Made by a program: the position numbers and the translations under genes | Shown here: positions 22,696 to 33,220 of the stretch, piece after piece | How the letters are laid out: each line of letters opens with the position of its first letter | How positions within the stretch are numbered: the stretch's first letter is position 1 | The notes under the pieces: generated by a model | Told to the model about the DNA's origin: nothing | Seen by the model: only the letters and a program-made list of their open reading frames with translations | Database searches by the model: none | Origin: Fagopyrum homotropicum | Lineage: Eukaryota > Streptophyta > Magnoliopsida > Caryophyllales > Polygonaceae | Assembly (NCBI GenBank): GCA_033239125.1 | Contig: BSWB01000001.1 | Location: 112,462,916 to 112,526,915, forward strand | DNA length: 64,000 nucleotides | Direction of reading: 5' to 3'

Positions 22696-24461
22696 TGTTA
22701 ACATGAAATATTGTGATATTTTAGGCACGTTTTCTAAGTGTTTTTGATTCGTATTGATAGTCTTTGATTTAGCATTGTTGCATTTGTGAGCTAGTTTGCC
22801 TATATTGTCGATATGGATGTCTACACTAGCTTTATGTTGATTATAGGTGATTGAGAGCCATTTCCGAACGGAATCGAGCAAAGATGAGTTGATTGAGTGT
22901 GTCCATGGATTGAGGACATTATTAGGAGCAAAATGAGTGTCAACTTCAGGAATGCACGGGGCTAGGGAAGAATCACGTTCTTACCCTAAACCACGCTCTA
23001 AAATACGGCCGTACTACAAACCACGTTCAGTTCCACGGCCGTGGAACCCTGCAGGAGAAGCGTGATTCATTCCAGGAGCTTTTACGGTTGTGGAATCCAT
23101 GGTTCAAACCGTGTTGATTCCCACGCTTTAAATTACGGTCGTGGAACCTTCCACAACCGTGATCTTGGCGATCTTTTTCGCCACATTTTGAAGTCACGAT
23201 CTTTTGAAGATTGGGCCGGGCTGATATTTTATTTTGCCCTATAAAAAGGCGGACGAAGGGAGATTCCGTCATCCTCGCTTATCCCCGCTTAGACGCACTT
23301 TGCAACCTCGCTTTAGAGTTACGCTTGCACCTTCACTTTGGAGATTTTGGCGGTTCTTGCAAAAGACGTATTTTGCCCCTTTCCTTAGAGTTGCCCTAAT
23401 CTCGCACTTTTGGTGGAGATTGCTGTGGAGATTTCCGGATTGACGGAAGATTGAAGTTTTTGGAAGATTGTTGCAAGAAGAATTCTCTTCTTGTTTAGGT
23501 TTGATTTAGAAGACGGATTGACATCCCGTTCTTCCTTCTTTCCTAAGATTGTGTTTGTTTGCCTTATTCTGAATGTATTGACAATATTCATTCTTGATTG
23601 TGACATTGAGATTGGTTTGAAGTTTATTGAAAGTTTTCAGAAGTTTTCATCTTTCAATCTTTTAATCTTTGAATTTGATATCATAATGATGATTGTTGGC
23701 TAAAAACCCTTAACAATTCTAAGGTGAAGGGTTGATAGTTGTGGCTTAGATGATGATAGATTGATCGTAAACAGATTAGACCCTGAGAGTTAGAGAGAAT
23801 CGTCGACGAACCCTAAATCACGGTTTGTTCTTGAGTTCCACGACCGTGGAATCTCAAGATCCACCCGTAATTTCCCTTAAGTTTACGAACCTGCTTTTAC
23901 TTTGATTCAAGGTTAAAGATTTGCTTTAACTTAGTTTAGGCTTGCCTTTTCTAGGTGGTAGTGAAGCCTCAATAACCTCTACCTCGATTGTGAGTGTCAT
24001 AACCTTAATCGATTTAGTTAGTCTTGATCCTTGGATTACAAGTTTGGGTATTTGACATTAATTCTCATCTTTAGAACCTTTCTATATTGAAGCCTCAACA
24101 ACCTGTATAGAGAGTTTCTTGTAGGTGAGTCATATAAGGTTTTTGGAACTTCACCGTACGATTACCTTACATTAGTATACCTTTGCATATCTTAACTCTG
24201 TCCTTATATTATTAGTATATCTTGAATCGATTGCCACAGCTGGATACTTGGATCTTTAGGATTGTTGTTTTCCCAATATTTGCAAAGTTTCATACATTTA
24301 CTTGCTTGACGATCTATAACTGGATTTAACCCCCCAAATCCCTATCTTCGATACTCTGGAATTCTTGCTTAACTACGTTGATCCGTACATTGCGGGTTCG
24401 CTTGCTTGATTCTAGTTTTATAAATTTAAAGCTTATTTACATGCACGTTTAGGGGCGAACA
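22696..24461 (+). repeat. 3' LTR of Athila B
   Basis: 1766 bp, matching 11159-12923 with about 29 differences by hand count, mostly C/T and G/A. Palindrome TTCCACGGCCGTGGAA at 23031-23046 and CCACGACCGTGG at 23838-23849 are both retained. Followed by CGGCT at 24462-24466. Confidence 0.93.
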
Positions 24462-24466
24462 CGGCT

Positions 24467-24803
24467 ATTGGACATCAATGAGCTGGAGGAGCTGCGTTTG
24501 AACGCTTATGAGAATGCCAAGATCTACAAGGAAAGGACAAAGAAATGACATAACATGCGTATCATTCCTAAGGAGTTTAAAGAAGGAGACTTAGTTCTAC
24601 TCTTCAACTCCCGCCTTCGACTCTTTCCAAGTAAGTTAAAATCTAGATGGACAGGACCTTACGTTGTGAAACATGTTTTCCCTTATGGTGCAGTCGAGAT
24701 CTGGGGAGAAACAAGTGGAAGCTTCAAAGTCAATGGTCATAGAATTAAGAAATACAAACTGGAGGTTCAGGTTGAGGAGATTGCACCACTATACCTTGTT
24801 TAG
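24467..24803 (+). pseudogene. Athila A integrase C-terminal part (resumed after insertion B)
   Basis: Continues the reading frame cut at 11158: LLDINELEELRLNAYENAKIYKER, then a TGA at 24546-24548 where element B has Trp, then FKEGDLVLLFNSRLRLFPSKLKSRW, GPY motif WTGPY and VNGHRIKKYKLEVQ, ending at TAG 24801-24803. The core catalytic part lies 13.3 kb upstream. Together the two parts show that the nested element landed in coding sequence. Confidence 0.88.
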
Positions 24804-25827
24804 GGATGCCGTACGATCCAGCTAGCGACCTTAAATCAAGCGCTTCTTGGGAGGCAACCCAAGGTATTGCTTTCCTTTTCCTTTTTCTTGTTTAGCTTTA
24901 GATAGTTTGCTTTTGCTTTGCTTTGCTTTATTTTTGGCGTCCTAGACAGAAACCAGGTACTCTCTAAGGAAGGAATACAGCTCAGGAGCTACACTAGAAG
25001 GATAGAAGTTCGAGAAATTAAGAGGATAGAGCTTGACTGAGACACATCTCGGGTGCAGTCACAGGACCTCGACCGAGATGTTCTTCGATAACCGAGATGG
25101 TCTTATCTGGGAGTTGTTTCTTATTTCTTTATGCAGCTCAGCCTATGTCCGTTGAGTTCTCTTATTTTAGACTTATTTTGACCCATTGGGACAATGTGTC
25201 CCAAGTATGGGGTATGGATGTATCTTATTTGACACTATGTATGACTTATATGACTATTTATGATTTCTCCTATGCTCTATGTGTTTATCTGCCATTACAT
25301 GCATGCATACAGGTTATTTGATTGAGAAAAACGTCAAAAACTGGTTAAGAAAAAAAATTTTATGACCTCGACCGAAGTGATTCTGACCAATCGAGGTGAA
25401 GTACCTCAGTTGACTTAGAACATCCCGACCGAGGTGGTTTAACTGAGACAGTTTTCGAAACGATTTTTTGTGCTTCTTATTTGGATATGACCTCAGTGAA
25501 GATTTTGTTTGCAGACTGGTTTTGAAAATTTTATATGTTTGAAAGGTTTTATGATATGTTTAAGTTGTTAAATGCTTTGTTTGAAATTTGTGGCATGTTT
25601 AATACTTTGTTTTTATCCAAATTACGTTGAATTTGAAGGTTGACACCACATGATGAGTTCTATCACTTTCTTCCTGGGATGATTAAGTCAATTCATTCTC
25701 TTTTCTTCTTCTTCTTGATCATGCTTAGCCCCTCATATACATATATGCCTTCCTTTACCTATCCGGGAATTTGGAAGCAAGCAAGTGAAAAGCAAGTGAA
25801 AGAAAAGTTGAGATGTTGGCTGGAAAT
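24804..25827 (+). other. Athila A 3' region, left of the CACTA insertion
   Basis: Non-coding. It has the conserved post-pol stem-loop block (24838-24870) and family words CCTCGACCGAGA (25067-25078), CCTCGACCGAAG (25366-25377) and CCCGACCGAGGTGG (25424-25437). GGGACAATGTGTCCCAAGTATGGGGT lies near 25189; GGGACA/TGTCCC can pair. No env-position ORF is present between the stem-loop and that block, where B has 1.6 kb. Small ORFs are unsupported. Confidence 0.68.
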
Positions 25828-25848
25828 TACTACAACAAAACCAAGCTT

Positions 25849-26050
25849 TTATAGCATTAAATGATAGCGTTTTTATCATAGGTGCTATAAATTAGGTGGT
25901 ATGATTTTATATAGCGTTTCAAAATGCTATTATAAATTAATCTCTATCCTTTCCTTGTAAGCGCGCATGTTAAAATTTATTTTAGTTTACCGCAACAAAA
26001 AAACGCTATTGTAATCTTCCAAAAAAAAAAAATTAAACGCTGTAGAAATA
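25849..26050. repeat. CACTA left subterminal repeats
   Basis: Variants of ATAGCGTTT / AAACGCTAT in both orientations (25866, 25910, 26003, 26035), sparser and more decayed than those at the right end. These are the usual transposase-binding positions in CACTA elements. Confidence 0.65.
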
Positions 26051-27250
26051 ATACACGGAAAGAAAGCCCCAAAATTTGCCCGCTCTTCCCTTCTAACCCA
26101 GCTTCCCTCGAGGTTCTTAGGAGTGAGAACAGGCTAGGGCTGCAAACATTCATCTACCGCTTTGTTCTCCTTCTTCCCTGTTTCTTGGCTCCGATCGTGG
26201 TCTGGTTGTTACCGGCGAGGCTACCTTTCTTTCTTTGAATCTAGGGCTCCAATCACTATCGTATCCTTCTACCAAGTTTTTTGAAGGTATGTACTTTCAA
26301 ACTCTTTTTCTTCCTCTAAACATTCACCTAGGGCTCCAATCACTATCATATAATTCTATTCTATGCACCCATCAAAGGTTAGGATTCAGAGGGGATGCAA
26401 ATCTTTACTCGCCTCCCTCACCGGGTTGTTCTAGTTGGGCAGACATTGATTTCAATTGTAACAGTGGAAAAAATACGCTACAGAGTTCTACTCATTAGTG
26501 AAGGATTGATGAATCAAAATGATTATTTGTCAAGTATGTTCTTGTTACTTATTTTCTTGAAATTTGTTCGACATATTAGCTTCTCCTAACTCGTGCTAGA
26601 ATTTGTAAGGTTTGCATCTAACCATTAATTTTGAACACAGTCCAGTAGTGAAGAAATGTCTACAGTGGTACCTAAAGCTATAAACAAGAATCCTTTCCCG
26701 TGTTTCAAGTAGTACAAATAAGGTTTGAAACCACTATCACCAATCTCTTTTTCCTCTTTTCTGATCAGCTAGTCTCCCAAGGTAAACTATTGTGCAATGC
26801 TCACCTTTTGAATGTCTATAATGTAGATCCTATACCGTTGGAGGGGTTGTCATCCAAAATGTACGATGAACTGGTTATGATGTCCTTCTATAGACAATGG
26901 AGATCATAAAGGCTTTACAAAGAGTGCTATGATTTCACTTTAAACAAGTGATGTGCTATGATTTCCTTTCCTAAAGATCTTATTCTGTCAACACTAGCCC
27001 AGGAACAAGCAAGGTAAACTCTACTGTATATACTTATTTTTTTTGTTTTTTATAAGTATACCTGAAGAAAGATCAATGTATATGGTATCATTTAAAAGTA
27101 CTTAGTATAGTATGAAATAGATTAGAAGCTTGATATTATGTGATACATATACCTAGACTAAACTAATTTAATTTGAACCCCTGAAAGCATAATGAATAAC
27201 CCCTGAAAGTCTCCTACCTTCTGTTTGATTCACTTAGACCACATGACCCA
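26051..27250. other. CACTA interior, unassigned
   Basis: The first 200 bp is moderately GC-rich and resembles a plant 5' leader (CTTCCCTGTTTCTTGGCTCCGATCG-type start at 26171). AGGGCTCCAATCACTATC occurs twice (26243 and 26330), a local duplication. The short ORFs have no recognisable similarity. I see no transposase. Confidence 0.4.
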
Positions 27251-27254
27251 ATTC

Positions 27255-27633
27255 TCATTTGCTCCTCTTTTCTAGGATGGATATGGCGGAACATCCCCGG
27301 TAAGCTGCAATGTGTAGTGTTATGTTGCCTTGATGATCGATTGAGTCTATGGAACTGAATGATGCAATAAGGTCCTTAACTACCTGAATCATTTTTCAAC
27401 AATTATGGTTTGAGCACAAACTCAAATAATTATGCATAAATATCAGAACACAAAAACAATTTGTAAAGAGAACTCACAATGTCCTGGCCTGTAGCAGCAG
27501 CAGAATGCAAGATGGTGGAGCCTTGAGCATCTCTAAAAGCCAAAACATCAGGAAACCCAATTAAAAGCTCATGCAAGACCTCCAAATTCCCACCTTTAGC
27601 AACACTATGAAACCTCTATTCACTATTTCCAAC
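27255..27633 (-). pseudogene. Captured ankyrin-repeat gene fragment (two exons)
   Basis: On the minus strand the first exon (about 27633-27478) reads RFHSVAKGGNLEVLHELLIG, then DVLAFRDAQGSTILHSAAATGQ, and ends at a GTGAGT donor. The second exon (27383 down to about 27255) follows a TTCAG acceptor and reads VVKDLIASFSSIDSIDHQGN then LHIAAYRG. GG(N)xEVLxELL and D(x)QGxTxLHxAA are ankyrin-repeat consensus blocks and the set resembles plant ankyrin proteins of the ACD6/ITN1 kind. Only about 90 residues are present. The retained intron indicates capture at the DNA level. It lies opposite in strand to the MMT fragment. Confidence 0.75.
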
Positions 27634-28536
27634 CTAAACCCATCACAAACCTCATAGAAACTCACTTGTGACTTTTTAGTATTATTGTATTAATGACAAG
27701 AGTGGGGTATGTTAAAAATATTGATATTGAGATTTAGTTTATTTTGCTGTTACTTTACAGAATTTAGTTTATTTTTCTTAATTAGGAATACACTTCATAT
27801 AAACTCACTTACGACTTTTTAATATTATTGAGACATCACTTTTGAGCATTAGAAACGGCCTTGCCTTGCATAATTAGTTTATTTTGATGTTAGTTAGGGA
27901 GGCTTGACTTTGGGTTGTTTTGGGGTCAGGAACTGCTCAGTCATTCAATGAGTAAATAGGATTTTACATGTTATAGTTGTAGTTATCTCATTTGGTTTTT
28001 GGATGGGTTTAGTAGTTGTTGTGTGGAATTGCATATTGATTTTCATTGCACGCTTGGTGATAACAAGCACATATATAAGTTGACTTGGTGGTTTACTTAT
28101 TTCCTTAAAAGTGATGTCCTGATCGATTTTCATTGTAAGCTGGGTTTAGAAGTTGCTGTAGTTATCTTATCTGTTTTTTTTTCATTTTTCTTTTAAGATC
28201 TTTTATTGCATTTTGATTATTTTCTTAGTGCAAGTTTCCCTTTCTATCACCAACTGAAATTCAATTATTAGTATATATGTAACAGAACAAGGTATAGAAG
28301 CCATGGTCCAGAAAGCAACCAAGTCAAGCCATCTACTGTCGTTGTGGTGTTGACAAATGGTCACCTTTGAAGGTTTATTATCACCTGATCTACTGGCGTT
28401 GTGGTGTTGACGTATATTTATTTCTAATAGTAATTGAACTAGAATAGTTTTTTGGTTGCTGGAGTATCATGATTCTTACTGACATAGTGTCGATATGCTG
28501 GAGTATCATATGATTCTTTCTTTGTTTGTTTCTTTT

Positions 28537-29501
28537 AGATTCTAAATCCTAATCTAGATGCAATGTCCAAGATGATCACTGAAAATGCAAGTGAAGAGTT
28601 TTTGGATTCACTCAGCAACTATTGTGCTCTACAGGTTAGCTTTTAACCGAAATCCTATTTCCTTTTTATGCTCCATACTCTAAAGCATGAGATCCGCTAG
28701 TTACTCTGAAGCTTTCTATTTTGTTTCTGTGCAGGGTTTTGTTGAAGTTCAATTTGGATTAGGACTGATTGCAAGGGCGTTTGCAGAAGGAATTACTTAA
28801 ATCAAACCTACAGGATTTATGATTTTTAATATGGGAGGACGTCCCGGACAAGTTGTTTGCAAGCGCTTGTTTGAGCCTCGTGGCTTTCATGTTAAGAAGA
28901 CCTAGAGACTAAAGTCATTCGGGCAAGTGAATTTAGAAATGACCTCCTACAGTATGTTCTGCTACATTTGAGTTGACTGAATTTTGGTTTACAAGATGTT
29001 GATACAGATATTACAACATTGGTGAAATTGAGAAGAATAGCCCATACCGTTTTGAGTTCTTCATGGGGCTTACATGAGATCAACCGATCTGTGTTGAATC
29101 AGCATGGGCATATGGGAAGGCTGGGTGTCATATCTCTCATGCTCTATTAGTTTAAAGTTGCTAATTTCGTCAACCTACTCGGGTTCAAATTATTTTATGA
29201 TACTCTTAATATTAGTTTTTTACCGACGATAGTTTTTGTTTAACTCGTCCTGACATTTTGATAGATCAAAACATTATTCGAGTTTCTGAACAATGGCTAT
29301 AAGGACATTAGTAACTCTTTGGACTTGTCTTTTCAAGACGATGTTGTTGCTGTTGATAAGATTTCGTTCCTAGCTTATCTTGCCAACATTCTGAAAGAAT
29401 CATCATTCTTTCCCTTTGTATCACCAGCAGGAAGTAGACAATTCAGAGATTGTGTTGCAACCTTTATGAGAACGTACCATCATATTCCACAGACATTCAA
29501 G
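28537..29501 (+). pseudogene. Captured methionine S-methyltransferase (MMT) fragment
   Basis: The family makes S-methylmethionine from methionine and AdoMet in the plant cytosol. Pieces in order: EEFLDSLSNYCALQGFVE (28592-28634, joined at a GTTAGC donor and GCAG acceptor to 28735), QFGLGLIARAFAEGI, IKPTGFMIFNMGGRPGQ and CKRLFEPRGFHVKK (to about 28902). A degraded part follows around 28985-29130, then TLFEFLNNGYKDISNSLDLSFQ and FFPFVSPAGSRQFRD to TYHHIP (29264-29501), with a GTGACT donor. These blocks match the middle of plant MMT. Stops and frameshifts between pieces rule out a full protein. Introns are kept, so this too is a genomic capture. Confidence 0.78.
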
Positions 29502-30224
29502 GTGACTATGTTGCAAACTATGTCTCTTTTATTTCTATAAGAACCTGGTTTGGGCCATTGGCTTAAATCTTGTGTACTGTACCTAATATAAAGCACAAAA
29601 ATTATTTTAACTCGGCACCTAAATTTGAACCAAATTTAGTTCTCTTATAGTTCTTGAAAGCATGCTACTTCCACTTAATAACACTTTATTATTTAGGTGC
29701 AAACTGGTTTTAGGGTGTAAAATTGTATTATTCGATAGATATATGAACACAAGATTTTTCAGTTGTCTTAACATCAAGAGTGCAAATGGATCTTGTTGCT
29801 CCTATTTATGTATTGAATTTTCAACTTATGTGGAATTTTATGGCATTGTAGTAGCATAGATTTGTCACAGACCATCCCATCAAATGACGCTTGGCTCTTA
29901 TTTTCTCGGTGGTCTACCCTGAGATGATTTAATCAGATGACGCTTAGTACTCAACTAACAAATTTTGATGTGGAAGTCATTACTATGACCAGCTGTACCT
30001 CGGATGACCACAAAGATGATGCAATTCTAAGTTTTCAAAAAGATGGTGATCGTGATCACCTTGTAAGACTTTGTTTTATGTAGAATAGTTTTTTTTAACT
30101 ATGATGGTCTTGTATCATTTTGAATCTTTTAAATGAAACAATGTGTTTTATGTGTGATGTTCTTTTAAATGAAACATTGCGTTTAGGAAAATGTTGTTGT
30201 TTGATTAAAAATTCCATCAATTAG

Positions 30225-30705
30225 ATCTTGCAATGTTTATGGAAAATGCTATTATTAGGTTTTATAGCGTTTATGGAAAACGTGATTATTGGGTACTATA
30301 ATTTTTTCATAGTGTTTATATAACAGTATAAATGACATTATTTCCATAGCATTTGAGTAAACGCTATTATTTACTTTTTCATAGCGTTTCAATAAACGCT
30401 ATAATAGGTTCACTTTTCATAGTGGCTGCACAAACGCTATAATATGTCCACTTTTTCATAGCGTTTGCACAAACGCTATAATAGGTCCACTTTTTCATAG
30501 CGTTTGCACAAACGCTATTAATGTTTACTTTTCCATAGCGTTTCAGAAACACTATAATAGGTCTCCTTTTTCATAGCGTTTGCACAAACGCTATGAAAAG
30601 TTGTAACCCTATTATAGCGGGCTCTGTCATAGCGTTTATAAAAACGCTATTACTCTATATTATAGCGTTTTTCAAACGCTATAAATACTTCTAAATGTTG
30701 TAGTG
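30225..30705. repeat. CACTA right subterminal repeat array with hairpins
   Basis: A dense array of CATAGCGTTT..AAACGCTAT words about every 40-60 bp. Several form inverted repeats such as AGCGTTTGCACAAACGCT (8-bp arms around CA), seen near 30458-30478, 30499-30518 and 30574-30594. The terminal TGTTGTAGTG closes the element. Confidence 0.8.
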
Positions 30706-31392
30706 AATTAGAAAGAAACAAATAGGTTTAGGGAAGTCAATCATGATGATGAGTAACTCGGCACCATTCACATAGCCGGGTGTTTGTGTCTTGCCAAAGT
30801 CGGATTGAGCGATATTCCTAACGGGTCATGGTATGTGCATCAAGAGTTTGAGGCATCTCGAGAAATTGATGATTGTTGATCTCCTAGGCTTCGGTTATTG
30901 TGCACCTCTGTCCATGCATCCCAAAAAGTAAAAAGGAAAAATAAGCAAAGCTTATTGGTGGAAGATGTTAAAGTTCAAAAGCAAGTGAAGAAGATCTTTT
31001 TCCCGGATTCTAGCACCACATTCCCTATATACATCCAACCCTCACACGTTTCTTGACCTTCTCTTGAAAAGCCCTTGAGACCTCGAGCTTGTTGATTGAC
31101 TTGGTGGTTTAAACTGGATTATACATGATTAATTTCAATAATTATGATTTATTATGCATTATATAATTTTATGCAAAGATAAACAACTTTCTTATACATA
31201 TAAAATGTTTTGAGCATGTATTGATTTTAATTGCCATGAAGCATTCTCTTAGAGTGATCTATGAGTGAAGCACACCACCAAAAATGTTTTGAAATACTTT
31301 TCATTGATCTTTATGACTTATAGTCCATTCTATCTTGTATCTAAGATTTGGAACTTGCTTGGGGACAAGCAAGGGACAAGTATGGGGTATTT
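30706..31392 (+). other. Athila A 3' region, right of the CACTA insertion
   Basis: Non-coding sequence homologous to 22010-22690 of element B, including the CGGCACCATTCACATAGCCG block (30756). It ends with the polypurine tract AAGTATGGGGT (31378-31388) directly before the 3' LTR. Confidence 0.75.
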
Positions 31393-33157
31393 TGATAGCA
31401 TGAATTATAGTCTATATTTTGGGACCTATTTAGACGTTTTATCTTCAATAATCTGCATGTTTGGATGTATATTATGTGATTATATCGTCATTTCATCTAC
31501 CTTTGCGGGAATCAAGGTCTACACCAAGTTTCGTTGTAATCGTAGGTAAAATGGCACGTTTTGCATCAAAATGGAGCTAAAGGAGCGAATGAGTCATTGG
31601 AGCTACGTTCAGGAGCTTAAGGAGGAACCCAGGAAGCATGAAAATAGATTAAAGATTTACTTTGGACCAGATTTGAGAGATTTCACATTCAGTTAGAGTC
31701 ACCTCGGTCAGCTACAGTACCACCTCGACCGAGGTGATCTTGAGGAGCGCCCCGACCGAGGCGAACACCCTGGACGCGGCGAGATATATTTTATTTGGCT
31801 GAGATCTTTTATTTTTGGAAGGAGAGATCTCATATTTTTTGGCTGGATTTTTGGAAGGAAGATCATATATTTTGGAGATTTATTTTAGGAGATATGGATA
31901 TATTTTATTAGGAAATTATCTTTTTAAGATATTTTATCTTTGGAAGATAATTCTCCTATATAAAGGGTTGGATTTTCCACAAGTTCAACCATGCTTAGAG
32001 GGCTGAGAGTATCCAGCAATTAAGGGATTTTTCCGGAGTTTTGAAGGAAGGAAGGAAGATTGAAGATCAATCAAGGAAGGATTGATAGTTCGGATATAGC
32101 TTTTGAGGGGATTTGTAAGACTTTCTTAGATTCCCTTTTGTTTGATTGTCTTGTTGGATTTGTGATCCAAAGAACGCTTATTTGTTTGATATTTGATTCA
32201 GTTATTGAAGCCTTGTTCTTAAGGTTTTTGTGTTCAAATATTCATTCTCTTCCCATATATTTGATTATTGCTTTCATGATGATGAGTGGCTAATTTCTTT
32301 GTGCGATTCTAGGGTGATTGGCTGAAAGTTATGGGAAAAACAATGATAGAATAATCTTAAATCCTAGTAGGACCCTGAAAGCTCGAGTCTTTATCCTTAA
32401 CCTTAGAACATCTCGTTCAGTCGATGAACATCTCGGCCGGGGTGGAACTTGACTGACCGAGGTGACCTTTTCTGATCCGAAACTGAGAGTTAAGTGTTAG
32501 AGTTTGCCAAATCCTATTCTTATTACACCTTTCCTAGTTCAATGCAAGCCTAGGATGAGACTTACCCGGTAATTCTTTTGTTTGTTTACCCAAGATCACA
32601 AGTGTAGGTAATAAAGGTTTATCCTTTATTGGGGTTTGAGTGTGCCTTCATCCCATCTTTGTGAGTTAGCCTGAGACTTACCCGGTAAAGGTTGATTCTA
32701 TTCCCTTAGTTGGTGTGTTGGTTTAAGATTATAGTTCCTTTCCTTAGTACCTTGAGACTTACCCGGTGACTGGTTCTTTGGCTTGGGATTAGTTAGTTGT
32801 GAGACTTACCCGGTGATCTATTCCACTTTAGAAATACCTTCCCTTTGCAAAACCTCAGCTTTGTCCGCTTACTTTGAGATCTTGAGTTGGAACCACAACT
32901 GGATGATTTAATCCCTAGAATTTGCATATTTCCTTAATTGACTATATTATCATCTTTGATTGCTTTAATTGCTTTTGTGGTTAGTTGCAATATTGACAAC
33001 CTATACTTGCTATGTTTCACCTAAGTCCCTGAGATTGACACCCCGAAATTCTTGCTTTTACTATAATTGATCCGTACACTGCGGGTTCGCATCCTTGTTT
33101 TAAGCATATTTCTTGGGTTATAAATTTAAAGCTTGCACACACCATTTGGAGCGAACA
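31393..33157 (+). repeat. 3' LTR of Athila A
   Basis: 1765 bp, homologous to 5518-7283 with about 55 differences by hand count. It retains CACCTCGACCGAGGTG at 31721-31736 and the four GAGACTTACCCGGT words. It ends GCGAACA and is followed by the duplication TTTTT (33158-33162). Confidence 0.92.
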
Positions 33158-33220
33158 TTTTTCCAAACTAACATACTAATGAACATACTAGAAACATATG
33201 AGTAGTATTGTATATATTAC

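Larger units (their letters stand above)
11159..24461 (+). mobile_element. Athila-type LTR retrotransposon B, with env-position ORF
   Basis: A 13.3-kb element with LTRs 11159-12923 and 22696-24461 (TGTTAACATG..GCGAACA), primer-binding site TGGCGCCGTTGCCGGGGA at 12930-12947 and a purine tract AAGTATGGGG at 22681-22690. Order: gag, protease, reverse transcriptase, RNase H, integrase, conserved spacer, then a third ORF in the env position, the full Athila plan. By hand count the LTRs differ at about 1.6 percent of sites, mostly transitions, so it is younger than its host element A. The coding region has at least three frameshifts and four in-frame stops. Confidence 0.94.
25828..30705. mobile_element. 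CACTA (En/Spm-type) transposon carrying host gene fragments
   Basis: Right end TGTTGTAGTG (30696-30705) is the inverted repeat of CACTACAACA; the left end reads TACTACAACA (25828-25837) with its first C mutated to T. The 3-bp duplication AAT flanks it (25825-25827 and 30706-30708). Both ends carry AGCGTTT/AAACGCT subterminal words. The 4.9-kb interior has no recognisable TnpA/TnpD transposase but holds fragments of a methionine S-methyltransferase gene (+) and an ankyrin-repeat gene (-). It is therefore non-autonomous. Confidence 0.88.
5518..33157 (+). mobile_element. Athila-type LTR retrotransposon A (host of two nested insertions)
   Basis: LTRs at 5518-7283 and 31393-33157 start TGATAGCATG and end GCGAACA. 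They are flanked by the 5-bp duplication TTTTT (5513-5517 and 33158-33162). The primer-binding site TGGCGCCGTTGCTGGGGA (7290-7307) is the tRNA-Asp-type site usual in Athila. The interior holds gag, protease and integrase but no reverse transcriptase or RNase H. Athila B (11159-24461) and a CACTA (25828-30705) are nested in it; without them it is about 9.5 kb. By hand count the two LTRs differ at roughly 3 percent of sites. Confidence 0.93.
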
